From Rhypophila decipiens (lineage: Eukaryota > Ascomycota > Sordariomycetes > Sordariales > Naviculisporaceae), in the NCBI GenBank assembly GCA_033297075.1, contig MU858082.1, positions 124,001-188,000 of the forward strand: DNA of 64,000 nt, in the 5' to 3' direction. Below the pieces are notes generated by a model. That model searched no databases. It was not told the origin of the DNA and saw only the letters and a program-made list of their open reading frames with translations. This document shows positions 26,501 to 38,435 of this stretch, in pieces; position 1 is the stretch's first letter, and each line of letters opens with the position of its first letter. A program made the position numbers and the translations under genes.

Positions 26501-28521
26501 CTAACCTATTTCCGCAATACCCGGACGACACACAAATGGGACAAGAAACCTGAGGACTCTTCAACTCGCTGTGTATCATCGCTGTGTATCATCTTGCGCC
26601 AAAAAAAGCAAAGACCGTCTAACATTGGATGGTAGATGAGAGGTAGGCCCTTGGCATTTAAGACCACGTCCACAATGTAGTAAATCCCTAGCTAGGCTGT
26701 TTAGCATCGGTGACTTGGAAGGATACAGCACAAGAATATATTAAGAGACGACACAAACAGAAAAGATGCTTCGTCTACCACTGGCATGTCTTCGGCAGCT
26801 ATGTGCTTGTCTGGTACATGGCTAAAGGAGGCGGACGATAGATAGCACAGTAACTCACAGATAAGAAAGCAACAGCCTGAGACTGACTGACAGACAGACA
26901 GACCGACCGCTTGAATAAACAATTCTCTTCCTTAAACAGTAAGAGCTCGGGCAGCCCAGGATATTCTTCTATTCCTACTCTATCTTTCTCCGCCTGCCAC
27001 TGTCATCTTCACTTGTCCTCACAAGCCTATACTGCCCAGCACCAACCAACCAGCCACACATCCATCGGCATACGCAATTGTCATATAAGCGCGAGCAGAT
27101 CTCGCTTTCTTCTTCGGGCCGCTAAAGCCGACTTACTACTTACTTACAGTTGTTCCGCCTCCTCGTGGGTGGGTGCATATCATCCATCCAGCCGTTTAGG
27201 CGGGATCACCGCCCCCTTTTCCCTAAAAAAGGCCAAGCGGTACGTACCACCAAAGGAACATACACCTACCTACCTATCATGATATCTACTTGCCCATCCA
27301 CTTACCTAACTGGTAGTAACCTACATAACCCGGAAGTGTGCAGTGCAGCGAGCCATCTTCATTGTATCAAGATGACGAGGTTCCATCTTGGAAAGCTATG
27401 GCGACAGACAATTTGTCGCATGGGCTAAACGAAGGATGATCGCGTTGAGAGCCTTCACAGCATGGCAATACCGTCTTTCCGAACCGTAGATTTATTCTGA
27501 AGAATGCCAGTGGTCCATGTCCGTGGCGGATTCCTATGGAACATGGCAGATCGCGCCTCTTGAACAAAAGCTATGTATGGGGACGAACGAGTACGGGCGT
27601 GAACGGGCTACCTTACGGTCGGTAGGTGCCAGACTCCTTCCCACTGCACAACATCCAGTTGAGATTCTGGAACCGTAACCTACCCTTTTTTTTCCCCATA
27701 CGACATGCGGATCAAAATCACAGTCAAGCCTGACCTCCTTCGTCGATCACGCATAGGGCCAAAAATCCAAGGCAAGTTCGGTTCGTTGAGGCTGGGAATG
27801 TTTTCTTATTTCCTAAGTCCGATTATTAATAACCACCACGATGACGACCCGCAATGCAATTCCCTATCAACGGTATCAAACGTATTTGTTTCCCAGCCAA
27901 GCCAGTCAGGTATCTTTAACCATGTCAACTTGCCCCACCCATGATTTCCTTTTCCTCTTTTCCCTCTCGAGTCGTACCTGTTGCTTCCTTCCCAATACCT
28001 AACAAATGCTGCCCGGGCGGCCATGGCTCTGTCGATATTAACCCACCATTCGCGCGATGCCTTGGGCCAACCTAGGTAACCTTCTTTGCCTGCTCAAAAC
28101 CAGCAGAAGCAAAACAAACCAGCAACCCTAGCCGTCCTCCCAAAATCCCAGCACAGAAAAACCAAAATAAGTCCCCACTTAACACAACATTCTGCCCCAG
28201 ATCCCAAATAATAAACCGCCTTCTGTTGCCGCACGGATCAAGTCAAAATGCAAATGGGGATAAACCAGACTCCAGAACCACCTTGGGGACACTGCGCAGC
28301 AATACTGAAAGAACAGAAAGTGACCAAACAAAACTCCAGAAGCCATTTCGCAACGCAATGCAATATCAAATCAAACAAGATTGTTTCAAAACACAAAGAC
28401 AAAAAGAGGCCATGGTGGGGGTAGGGCTCAAGGGTAACCATGCAGTATTGTGGATGTTGAGGTCAGAAATGATTTCCTAGATCTCATCAAGAGCATCCGC
28501 TGACGCCTGGACTAGAGCTTC
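20541..28521. other. Gene-poor stretch of about 8 kb
   Basis: No frame here reads like a conserved protein, even after looking for exons joined by short introns. Base composition looks ordinary, without the strong AT bias of RIP-mutated repeats. A tRNA-like 5' half near 22214-22240 lacks a T-arm. The stretch could hold long promoters, non-coding RNA or an eroded relic; the sequence alone does not say. Confidence 0.5.
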
Positions 28522-29544
28522 CTACGCTCCGTGCCGAGCTGTCCGTGGGAGTCTGGGCGGCGGGTTGTCGCTGGTCGGAGGCAGTCGGAGATCCGACAAT
28601 GTGCGTCTGTGTTGTTCCTCCGATAAAAATGTGCGTCTGTGTTGTTCCTGCGATAAAAGAATCCTTGAGCGAGCTAGATCGAGAGTACTGCTCAGACTCG
28701 CACCCAACGGAGCCGAAGGTGGCTGCTGTGTCGACCTCCGCCGCGGGTCCATCTCCAGGCCTTGGCGGATCATGTCGTGGAGGAAATCGGGAATCTCGTT
28801 CCAGTGTCCGGCGCGGGCAGCCGCCAACATTCTTGGCGGAAAGATGTCATCCGCCGTCAGAGAGTTTTGGGGACCCGAGAAGCGCGCGATCTGGTCGGCA
28901 ACATGGGGTAACTCGCCAGACTCTATGGCGTTTTTTAGCCAGTTCTCCCATTCCTCGTCCAGAGGCATCGAGAAGTCCCCTGATACATTGCGGAGGGCGA
29001 CTCGTTCACGGAGGCGCTCGTTCAGCGCCACACCCACGCTTTCCAGCTCTTCGTCGCTCTCCTCGTCTCCTACGGTTTCACCCAAGTCATCATTCGGTTC
29101 TTCCGTCTCGAGCGATGCATCCCGCAGCGATCGAGCTCGGGGCCGGTTTTCGGGCTCGATCCACTCTCCGACGTCGTCGGCCGTGGTGTCGCGAATGATT
29201 ATGCCTTGCTCCTTCTCGAACCGCTCTTTGGCCCATTTTGTGCCCTCCCACTTAGTCAGCCCCGCGATTTCGGCGTTGGTCAAACGCAGAGCATCGAAAG
29301 CGCGAAACAGGCGGCGGTGCCACGGCCATCGACTCAGGCGGATACGGTGAATCGGGTGAGTGTAGTCGAGACCGGGATATTTCGCTTCTTGGGTATCCAA
29401 GTGGCCGTAGAACGAATGCACCTCCTGCCGCACTTCGAGGATAAGGTGTCGTTGCAGGAGAGCGTGGAAGCTCTGCGGATCCGACCCGCGGGGTTTCGGA
29501 AACATGACCTCGTAGACGAGCTGATCAATCGGGCGGCCCTTCAT
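28522..29544 (-). CDS. Hypothetical protein, 340 aa, soluble, single exon
   Basis: I do not recognise a named family. The frame is open from ATG at 29544 (context CAAAATG) to the stop, starting MKGRPIDQLVYEVMFPKP. The first 110 residues look well folded, with aromatic and basic residues (HRIRLSRWPWHRRLFRAFDA). An acidic segment follows (DEESDEELESV), then a short helical region (EEWENWLKNAIESGELPHVA), and a Pro/Arg-rich tail. No signal peptide or membrane segment is seen. Near the C-terminus SQEQHRRTFL and SEEQHRRTLS come from a 30-bp tandem duplication. The ordered protein-like composition over the whole length supports a real gene. The function is unknown. Confidence 0.72.
   Translation of the reverse strand: MKGRPIDQLVYEVMFPKPRGSDPQSFHALLQRHLILEVRQEVHSFYGHLDTQEAKYPGLDYTHPIHRIRLSRWPWHRRLFRAFDALRLTNAEIAGLTKWEGTKWAKERFEKEQGIIIRDTTADDVGEWIEPENRPRARSLRDASLETEEPNDDLGETVGDEESDEELESVGVALNERLRERVALRNVSGDFSMPLDEEWENWLKNAIESGELPHVADQIARFSGPQNSLTADDIFPPRMLAAARAGHWNEIPDFLHDMIRQGLEMDPRRRSTQQPPSAPLGASLSSTLDLARSRILLSQEQHRRTFLSEEQHRRTLSDLRLPPTSDNPPPRLPRTARHGA
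28599..28658. repeat. 30-bp direct tandem duplication within the hypothetical gene
   Basis: Two adjacent 30-bp copies begin ATGTGCGTCTGTGTTGTTCC at 28599 and 28629 on the plus strand. They differ by a single base (CTCCG against CTGCG). The length is a multiple of three, so the reading frame is kept and ten residues are repeated. Confidence 0.95.
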
Positions 29545-32500
29545 TTTGAATTATCCTGGCTGCGAAATGAGTTCGGGTTCGGAATCCAAGATGCTGTGAA
29601 GGTGACGTGAGGTCTCGATCAATAATGCTGAGAGACGCAGTAAGGAATATGGTCAATTCTACTTTCTCGGTGGATTATCGATATGCTTGTTTTGGGGGAG
29701 GTCGGTCGTTTGGGGTTGCGTAGGCGGTGTCGGAGTTCCCGCACCGGAGCGGTTGCGGTTGGCAAGCAAGACGACAAGTCCAAGAGAGACTGGGTGTGAA
29801 GCGGCCTGAAAGAAGCGGCAGCCGATCTTATGTAGAGCCCGTGTTCAAAGGATTCGGAAAAAGTACTGGGTAGGACTTTAGTTTTACGGGCCGTGAAAAC
29901 GGGCTTGCTCGTGGTGTGCGAGTTCAATCGTTGTGGAGCTGGAGTTTGCGGTGAGAGCGGCGGCGCTTGCTCCCGTCCACACGATCAACCTCGAGTCGAA
30001 GGATGGAAGGGGTGAGGCGCGGGATGTAAATGACACTACAGCGAGGCAGGTAGTAGTAATGGTAAGATGAGAGAATCTCGGCAGGAGGCGGTGAGCGAGA
30101 CAAAATGACTCTGGCTCGATTTCCGGCCTGTGAAGCAGCTGAGTATGAACAATATCGGCTTCTACTGGGATAACAATCGGAGGATGTGCTGGATTGCGTG
30201 AAGACGGGGAGAGGGGTATGGTTTCCGAACTGAGGCCGGAATCAGATCAGGTTCATGGAGACAACTTGAAGTCAGTCAGCAAGCGAAGGGAACATGGGAC
30301 AAGGGCGGGCATGGAATTTCCAGGTTCCATTCAAGCAGTTCTTTCCAGCATGTGCTAGGGGTTCCTTGTTCTCCAGGGTATCACTGGGCCACTGGCACAG
30401 TTCTGGCAGCTGCGCGCAAGTCAAAGGGTCAGAGGGCTGGGTCTGGACAATTTAGGTACAATGGGCAAGGGTGGGTCCCGGAGATCCCAGCACACTGCGA
30501 GCGGAGTCAGCGCATGGCGAGGTGCTAATTTGGCACCTTCCACTAACAAATCGGCCCCGGCAAGGTGTTTACGGGGAACGGCACACTGATATGACACCAG
30601 TGCGTCGGGCACAGTGATATTAACGTCGGGGTTCCGGTACTGTACCAAACACCAAACAGTGTCTGGTGTCATGGGAAAAGGCCACTTCCCAACACTCAGC
30701 ACAGGGCACCAAGTCTGTCCATGTTGCAAGGTGATTCAGCAACAGCATCCCGATCCGTCAGGAGAGCGGGTTCTGGTAATATATCTCGTCCGAAAGCCCC
30801 AACCTGCGCACCACTGATTCCTAACACAATATCTCGATGTTCGAGGCACATGTACATGTTTCCCGTGCCTGCATGTCCTATGAATGCAGGTAAGCTGGGA
30901 CGGCTGGTAGCGGAGTGCCACGAGTGCCTGAATCACACCTTTGGGAAACCTTGGCCGACCCTGAACCTCTCCCCCATCACGAATCGATAGGCGATTGGAC
31001 CACCGCTTCTCATGCCGGCATGCCCATCGTCGCCCGCTGAGGTCCGCACTCGGCAACATTGGTACACGACTTCGCGCCGGCCACGTTCCAGCCTCCATCC
31101 CGTCCGTATCTGGGAATTTTGATCGGCAAGGACCCTCCAGCTGCGCATTGTGCGGATATGGGACACCAAGTGACCAAGTCTTCCCTTTTCAGCTTCTGTA
31201 TTAACTCCTGTGCGACTTTGCTTCACATGATCGGGATCAATATAAGGCCATCTTGGCACTTGGAGTTTGGCGGCTTTCCCCAGCTGCGTGGGATATGCAA
31301 ACCATATCATGGCTTTCTCTTATCTCTCAGGTAACCCATACCTGTGCACTATCTTCTTGTCAGCCCAGCTCGGTCTTGCCGCGTTGGGCTCGAACGATGG
31401 GATGAATACCCTCTCGCCAGTGTTCCCCCGAGGCGGGATGGATCCGGGCCAGCAAAATAGGACAGATAGCTTCCGCCGCAATCCTGCCAGCGAGCTTGAA
31501 CAAACATCACCCATTTGCCTCCCCGCTCTTGAAGGAGCCTTCTTTCTCATCATATCTTGCCATAACTCATGAGGTCATCGACTGACTCGCGGTCCTTTCA
31601 ATAAGCTTTGCGCTTCTTGCCACTGTTTCCGCCCAGAGAGTTTGTTTCGGAAACCGTCGAGCGTATCAAGGCCGTCAAAGCTGTCCTACAAACTCAGCAC
31701 CGTTCCTGTCATCTCATTCTCAGATGTTCCTCATCAACCTGATAAACGTCTCCATGTGTTGAAAAGGGCATCACTGACCAGCAAGCCCTTTGCCTTTGCG
31801 CCTCGGAAACTACTCTGCTCCACAAGAAGTCTGGTGGCAGGTGGTGGTTTTGCCGTGTGCTTACGGTGGTGGAGCAGCTGTTGAGGCCGACCGCACCGAC
31901 CACGACCGTACGGATCGGCCCTTGGTTCGACTTCCGTATACCTTGATTTTTTGCTTACGAAAAGGATCGAGGTGTACGGATATCTGAGGCCCATTAGAGA
32001 GGACCGAGTATCCAGCTGACGACTAAGAATACCCGCCACGCCACGATCAGGCTACCGCTGATTCTGCTCCCGCCTCCAAAGCTGAACAACATCGTCTCAC
32101 AAGATAGAGGAGGCTGGGATGGGAGTAAAGCGTCAGCTGTACGGATGTACATCTCCTTCCTGAGATATCACGCGGGACCTTTTGGCAAGCCTCGCACTTA
32201 TACTGCTTTGCAGCACTAACATCGTTTGCATATCACCAACGCCCTTCTCTGCATCAGAGGTGTAACCTCGAACAGGTTATCATCTCGTGATCGATTATGT
32301 CCTCTACTCCCGGGCTGGCCGGGCCAAGGCCGTCTCTTCTCACAATCGAATCGACTCTCACCATCGCGGCTCCAAGATTTCAACCCGGAGCCAAGCGATC
32401 ATCTTGCCTTTATCCTTTTCTTGTTGATTATTGAGCATTTCTGCAGGTATCCGGTAAACCTTGCGGGACGGGTGAAAACTGGAAAACGACCGAAGAGTCG

Positions 32501-34484
32501 GATTAGCGACCCGACTGGCGGCGCATGTTCTTGCTCCTGTCCAATCATGATGTTTGCACTCACGGCGCTGCTTGGGCCATTCGCCGGCCACAGGTCCCGG
32601 CCACGGCGGCCGCCCACCAACGGCCGAAGGGAGGCAATGAATGGACGAAGTAAAAGCCCTCATACAGCACGGGACATGCAGAGGAACGAAATCCCACCAA
32701 ATGAAGCTCCGGCTTGGAGTCGTTATTGGCCGTCAGGCATGCCGGTGACCTGCACCCGGTCGGGGCGAGATCGTTGTTGTTCCCCGTTCCTTCCCCATCG
32801 CTCATACCTTCCTTCTTGTTCTTCTTTCCCCACCAAAATCCCGCATCATGGTTTCCGAAATAAGGAAGCTCTGTCCATAGGATTCCACCCTTTCGAAGCT
32901 CGTCCGGACCACTTGGTGTAGCCCTCACTCACGCTTTCAACCCCGCGCGTCCACTCTCGTCGCCCTTCCACAAACCTCCAGAAACATCATGTATGCCGTT
33001 GATTCGTCGACCCAAAAAACAACCTCTCAGGGTCTAGCGATATAGTTTAGTTTCGACCGCCCCCCTCGGATTCCCTCGTGGCAGCTAGTTTCGTTCCCTA
33101 ATCTCACTTTCAAAAGGTCGCGACCCATAACAGCGCCACCCGTCGTCATTCGCCCCGCGCGGCCAACTTTGACTTGACCATCACGACCATCCATACGCAC
33201 AGTCACAATGAACGAATAGTCGACCGACAACCCTCGTCCTGATGCCAAGTCCTTTCGTCCAGCCATGCCGCCATGCCATGGCCGGTTATGTTTGGCCTGA
33301 CGAGCAAGGATCAAGAAGATATGGAAGTATGTACCAAGCTGGTCTACGGTAGGTCTCGAAAACGGGCCAGCGTATATGAACCGAGACGAACGACCGCCCT
33401 GGCGCACACCCATCCTGGTACGTACGGGGAATTTACTAAGATTTTATGCATATAATGGCCCACGCTATCTATATACCGAGCAGTTACTGCTACGGTATTG
33501 GTTTGGCATCATTTCATAATTTGGCCATATCCGGCGGCCTGGCTTTATAACTTCGCCAACGGGCCGTGTCATCACCAGGTACCTTAGGTAACTCGCTGTT
33601 CATCATAGTAAGTCCATGCCCGAGGCTTTTCGTTTCTACTGCGCACTGCGCCGCGAGCAGTTCCCAAAAACGGCACAATCACAAATATTGGTACAGACAG
33701 ACCACGTCTGAGGCACAAATAGAAGCTCAGGCTGGAAGAACTTTGCTTGTTAATATCAGAGTTCCATTTCGTTTCCAAGTTGCCAATTCCAGTCTCCATT
33801 TCCATATGCCTCCAAGAAAGACGTCTTGCAAAGTCCGAATACATAACCTGTTATTTAGTAGAACTACCAAGCATCAATGCTGAAGGCAAGAATGCTGAGA
33901 GTGACGCCCATGACATGATACAGCTCCAATAATCGGGAATGCTTCGATATTTTGTCCTCTATGTTGAACCTATTGGGTGTGGGAAATATTCCATCCATCA
34001 CATATATGGTATACCACGGAACCAAGCACTGCCAATCGGTGATGCGTATCGTCTTTGGACGTGGAGATCAGTGTTTAGCTTTGGAGAGTGGGTGATTAAC
34101 AAAAATCCATTGTTTGACTGACCTTGCAAGATCCATGATTGAAACAGCCCAATGATACGATGTACCGAACATAAGACGGAAGAGTGAATAAGAATACCAG
34201 TAAAGAACAGAGACAACAAATATAAACATGTTCCACCAAATGATCCAAATGCGTCGATTGAAACAAAAAACAATATATATATAACAGGAACCTAACCCAA
34301 GACCAAGGACAAAACCAAGCCACACGCTTGCTAATCCAAAACAACCCAGAAATCCATTTATCCAATGTCCATTACATCATGAAATCATAACGACATTCCC
34401 GTATCCGAATCTATTCATCCAAACCATCAAGAGATGCCCAATCCAAACTGCGCAGCTAATACGTCGAAACCACGTCGTAATTCA
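29545..34484. other. Gene-poor stretch of about 4.9 kb
   Basis: No convincing gene. The open frame at 32226-32921 on the plus strand is 231 codons but is Arg/Pro/Ser-rich, has no recognisable fold pattern, and overlaps similar frames on the other strand. The part next to 29545 is the leader and promoter of the hypothetical gene on the minus strand. Confidence 0.5.
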
Positions 34485-36727
34485 TCAGCCTCTAAACACA
34501 GAAGGCTGCTCGGGATATTTTCTCCCCGAAACGCCCGTAACAACAGGGCTGGGCATCCTATCGTCGCGGTCCCGCTCTCTCTGTTCCCTGTCTCGAGGGC
34601 GCCACCTTTCCTCTCTGTCTCGATCCCTATCTCTGTCTCTGTCCCTATCGCGGTCTCTATCCCTCTCTCTATCACGGGGCCGAATATCAACAGGCTCGAC
34701 AATCTCCCCGTACAACCTTCCACCGCTCCGAGAGGAGCCCTCCCTCCGTTCTCTCGAGCCCGGCGGATTATCCCAGTCCTTCCGCGGCCGATCGATATCC
34801 GCGTGGCTGCTGGTCCGGCGCTGTACTTCCGGATGGGCTAGGTACGGATCATTGGAATGGTGGTGGTGAACAGATCCACGGCTGCGAGCGCCGACGCGAC
34901 TACTCCTAGGAGACAGATCCTCGTCATCGTCGTCTTCGTCAGAGTACTCCCGCCTACGGCGCCTGTGGCGATCGGGGTGGTGGATCTCCGGATCCGCTAG
35001 ACGTCTGCGTTCCCTCTCTCGCTCCCGGTCAGAGTCCGCCCTGCTCCGTCTTTCCCTTTCCCTTTCCCGCTCTCGCTCCCTCTCAGAGGACCGCCGACCT
35101 TCCCGCTCCCGCTCTCGTTCCCGTTCGAGCCTCATCTGTCTCCTGCGTTCCGCCTCCAAGTCAGATCTAGCTGAATCTGTCTCTTCCTCCATTGACCATG
35201 CCCTGTGCAGCTTTGAATGGCCCGAAGGATGAGACGCCCTGTCGTCTTTAGGGGTACGTGAACCGCTTCGTCGTCGCTCGCCCGGAAGGTGATTCATTAT
35301 CTTTTCCTTGAAATCATGAAGGCTCCTCCTTCTCGAGGGCTCCTCTGTAGGCCGGAGATGAGTCCGGCCACCCTCTTCGACCACGACGGCCGGGGGATGA
35401 TTGTGTGCGTGAATGTGCGGAGAGCCCGGCACCACACGGACCCCACTTTCAGCTCCATAACCGCGGCGAATCGGAATTGCAATCGGAGGATCATCGGGAT
35501 GCCTCGGTGGCCTCCTCCGACTGTGTGGGGTGATATCATGTTCCTCTATGGTGCTGGTGGAACTGCTAGTGCTGTATTTGCGGTCTGCACGGTCTGTCCG
35601 GGGCTGGCTATGGCGGCGGGCCACGGGTTCCCGGTCCGAGGTGGCCCGTGGGACGTGAATTGCGTGCACTTCGCGGTAAGGCGGATTGTCGGAGACACTG
35701 CGGCGCCGATGGCTCGGTGGCTCGTCGGACGATGAATTTTGCCGACGCGCAGCATAGCGACCACGATCTCGCTCACGCTCACGCTCAAGGTCGGCCCTTT
35801 CACGTTCAGGAGAACGCCGTATAGGCGGGCCGCCTCGGCCAGCATATTTGTCGGGCAGATGAACATAGGCAGCACCCCCTGGACGATTGCTAAAGTAGTC
35901 GCGCGGCGATGGATGCGCACGCACATGCGCAAACCCTGGAGGGACGCGATCGTTGAACGTAGGCTTCGGCTCCTCCTTGGGCGTCGCTTCCTCGCGCAGT
36001 TTCACCGCACAGCTTTGATGCCACTTGTCACACTCCATGTCCGTCTCGGTGGGCAAAGCCGAGGTGGGAAGGTCGGCAGGAAACGTCACTCCTGTTTCTG
36101 GATGTTTGAGGGCCCAGTTCCGGACCGCGAATTGGAGGACCGGGACATGGACCAGCGGTTCCAGAAGGATCTGAATACTCTGCCACCGGGTGAAGCCCTT
36201 GATGGTAAGGGCTGGGATCGTAGGCGCAGCGTAGTCGTCGTTGCCGGGGAGGCACATGTGCTGGCAGCCCTGCACTTGGTAGATGTAGGAGATGGACTCG
36301 GGGGGCATCTCGGCAAAGAGACCTGGGTTGGTTAGTCGGTGGAAAATGGGTCGTCGTGCACGCGTGTTCCCTTACTGTCAAAATTATGCCCGGCAGCCTT
36401 GTAAAATGTGGCGAGCTTTGCTGGTGTGAGGAACTGTTCCTTCTTGTCGCCAATCTCGTTGATCTACCTGACCATGTCAGCAAATGCTGGTTGTGTCTCG
36501 CATTCTCTGCGCTTTTATAGGGAATCATGGCGTACAATATGAAGAGCGAGAGCCTTCAATAGGGCATCGAGGAGTGGTTTTGGCTGAGGGATCGGCTTGT
36601 GGTCATCGAAGAGGTAGCCATAGAAGGCCTTGCCATCTTGAGCCTGAGGGGCAGGCGGCGGTTGAGGTTGAGGTTGTGCATCTTGCGACTTGCCGTCGCT
36701 TGCGGCTCCTGCTTGAGCAGCAGCCAT
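34485..36727 (-). CDS. DUF7514-like protein with Arg/Glu/Asp-rich C-terminal half
   Basis: Three exons, 36727-36536, 36463-36376 and 36322-34485, give 705 aa. The N-terminal 200 residues resemble the fungal DUF7514 domain: YGYLFDDHKPIPQPKPLLDA, then TPAKLATFYKAAG, SISYIYQVQGCQHMCLP and GFTRWQSIQILLEPLVHVP. After splicing these blocks join in frame. The rest is highly charged and disordered, with RE and RD dipeptide runs (RERERERERERR; RDRDRDRDRDRDRDR) and many Ser-Arg motifs. Such tails are typical of nuclear RNA-processing proteins, but that link is inference. The family itself has no known biochemical function as far as I know. The first intron uses a GTACGC donor, so its borders are less certain. 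Confidence 0.82.
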
Positions 36728-38435
36728 TGTTCGCCGGGTATAGGGCCTCTCATGCCCGACTTGGCAATCGCTTTGGTGTATCGAGGAGAGGTGGTCGTGG
36801 TGGTGTGTTCTGAACTTTGGATCGTGATGCGCGATGCGGGGTGGTGATGATGGATGTCACTCAAGTTGGAATCCTACCACTTGACGATCATGATCGACAC
36901 AGGCTCTGCGCCTGTCCGTTTACTGTACGATCAGATTGGGCAGAACGCAGAAGGAACGGCAAAGGAAATCGTACCGGGCTGAGTAACCGTAGCGACGTAA
37001 CACGCGGGGACGTTTGTATTAAAAAAGACTCACACAACTTGCACAAGCGATCCAAGTCAGACGGAAATCCGAGGCCGGAAGCTGAGATCCCCTGAGGCCA
37101 AGTAATATATCATGTCATTTCCAAGGCTACCGATCTAGGCTTCCATGGCAGTTTTGGCAAGATGCAAGAAGCAATCGCACAATTCGATACAGCATGTTTA
37201 AAAGTGCCAAAGGGTCCAAAATTGGAAGGCAGGCCAGCCTAGGCAGACTACGACGGCGCCGGAGACCCAGTAAAAGCAGCTCGATGAAAGGACGCGCCCC
37301 AAGGGGACGAAACGCCTCATTGAAGGTTTGGTTGGGTCAAATTGGCGCAGAACGTCCCGGGCCGTTCAACATGGAACGAAAATGTCGAAATACGGCTCCT
37401 TGTCACCAACCACGCCTTCACAGCTGCGAACAGCGCCCCACATTCAGACCAAACAACATCTCACCCCTCCTCTGTATTCTCTCCACGAGTTCATGATCTG
37501 AACTGGCTTGGAGACAAAGAATGAGGACGGAAACCACTTTGGATGATATGCACCGTCTCGGAAGGCTGTGACTGGGTTTCATCAGGTCCCTTTGCCGCAG
37601 ACGCCTCAGCGATTGACACGTGCATGGTCCCCCCCAGCCCATTTCTCAGTCATTTCTGCAGCATCTGTTTAAGCGCAGGCAGAATCTCGTCACTGATCAC
37701 AATGGCGGAGGGACGAACCAAGACAAGCGCCAAAGACAAAATATTGGATGTTGTGTGACCGAGAAAAGCCTTGCACTACGAATATTAGCGGTCTCGGAAC
37801 TCCACAAAGCTGGCACAGTCGATCTGGGTGACCTGGGAATCTGCATGGTGAAGATGCAGTTCGAGTGCAGGGGTCGTTGAAGGCTGCCTCCATCTGAAAG
37901 GACAACAAATGACAATTTTTATCAGATGGAGTGAACTTTTGTTTGCGTTTTCGGAATTATAAAAGTACAACCATCGTGCCGAGATGTGAATGGAAGTGAG
38001 AAAGGTTCACCTTCGGAACACTGTTGCCTGAGAGCCTGATATCTACTGCAATACCAAGATATTTAAAGGGTTAGGGTTATCTATGGGAACCCTTCGTGGA
38101 CTCTTTTCCAAACTCAATCATATCCAAAGAACCACGGCTGGCAGACGATTAATATATCATCATGGTAACATTGCCTGAAAATGGAAGGATTCGGATGAGA
38201 TACATATACGCAGTTTTTATTGAATCATGTCCAGTCTCTACGAACGGGTTGACACCAATTGAGTAGGCGGCATGATATCAGACTCTAGCACATGTTATGG
38301 GAAGCCTCGACAGGATCTTAACGTATAAAAAGGAGGGAAGGTGCTGTCCTTGAAAGTTCTCAACTTGCTACTCAACAATCACTTGTCCTTTTCGACTCAG
38401 CTTCGCTCACCGTGTCCTCCAGTCAGCAACTCGCC
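36728..38435. other. Intergenic region with adenylosuccinate synthetase promoter
   Basis: Divergent region between the DUF7514-like gene (-) and the adenylosuccinate synthetase gene (+). Short frames only. It contains two adjoining TTAGGG-type units at 38068-38079 and a TATA element at 38324. Confidence 0.5.
38324..38331 (+). promoter_or_regulatory. TATA box of the adenylosuccinate synthetase gene
   Basis: TATAAAAA lies 112 bp before the ATG at 38436, a usual distance for fungal promoters. It suggests that this copy is, or recently was, transcribed. Confidence 0.55.

Noticed and set aside
32226..32921. 231-codon open frame on the plus strand
   Set aside because: Arg/Pro/Ser-rich without domain or motif, no good start context, and similar frames on the other strand.
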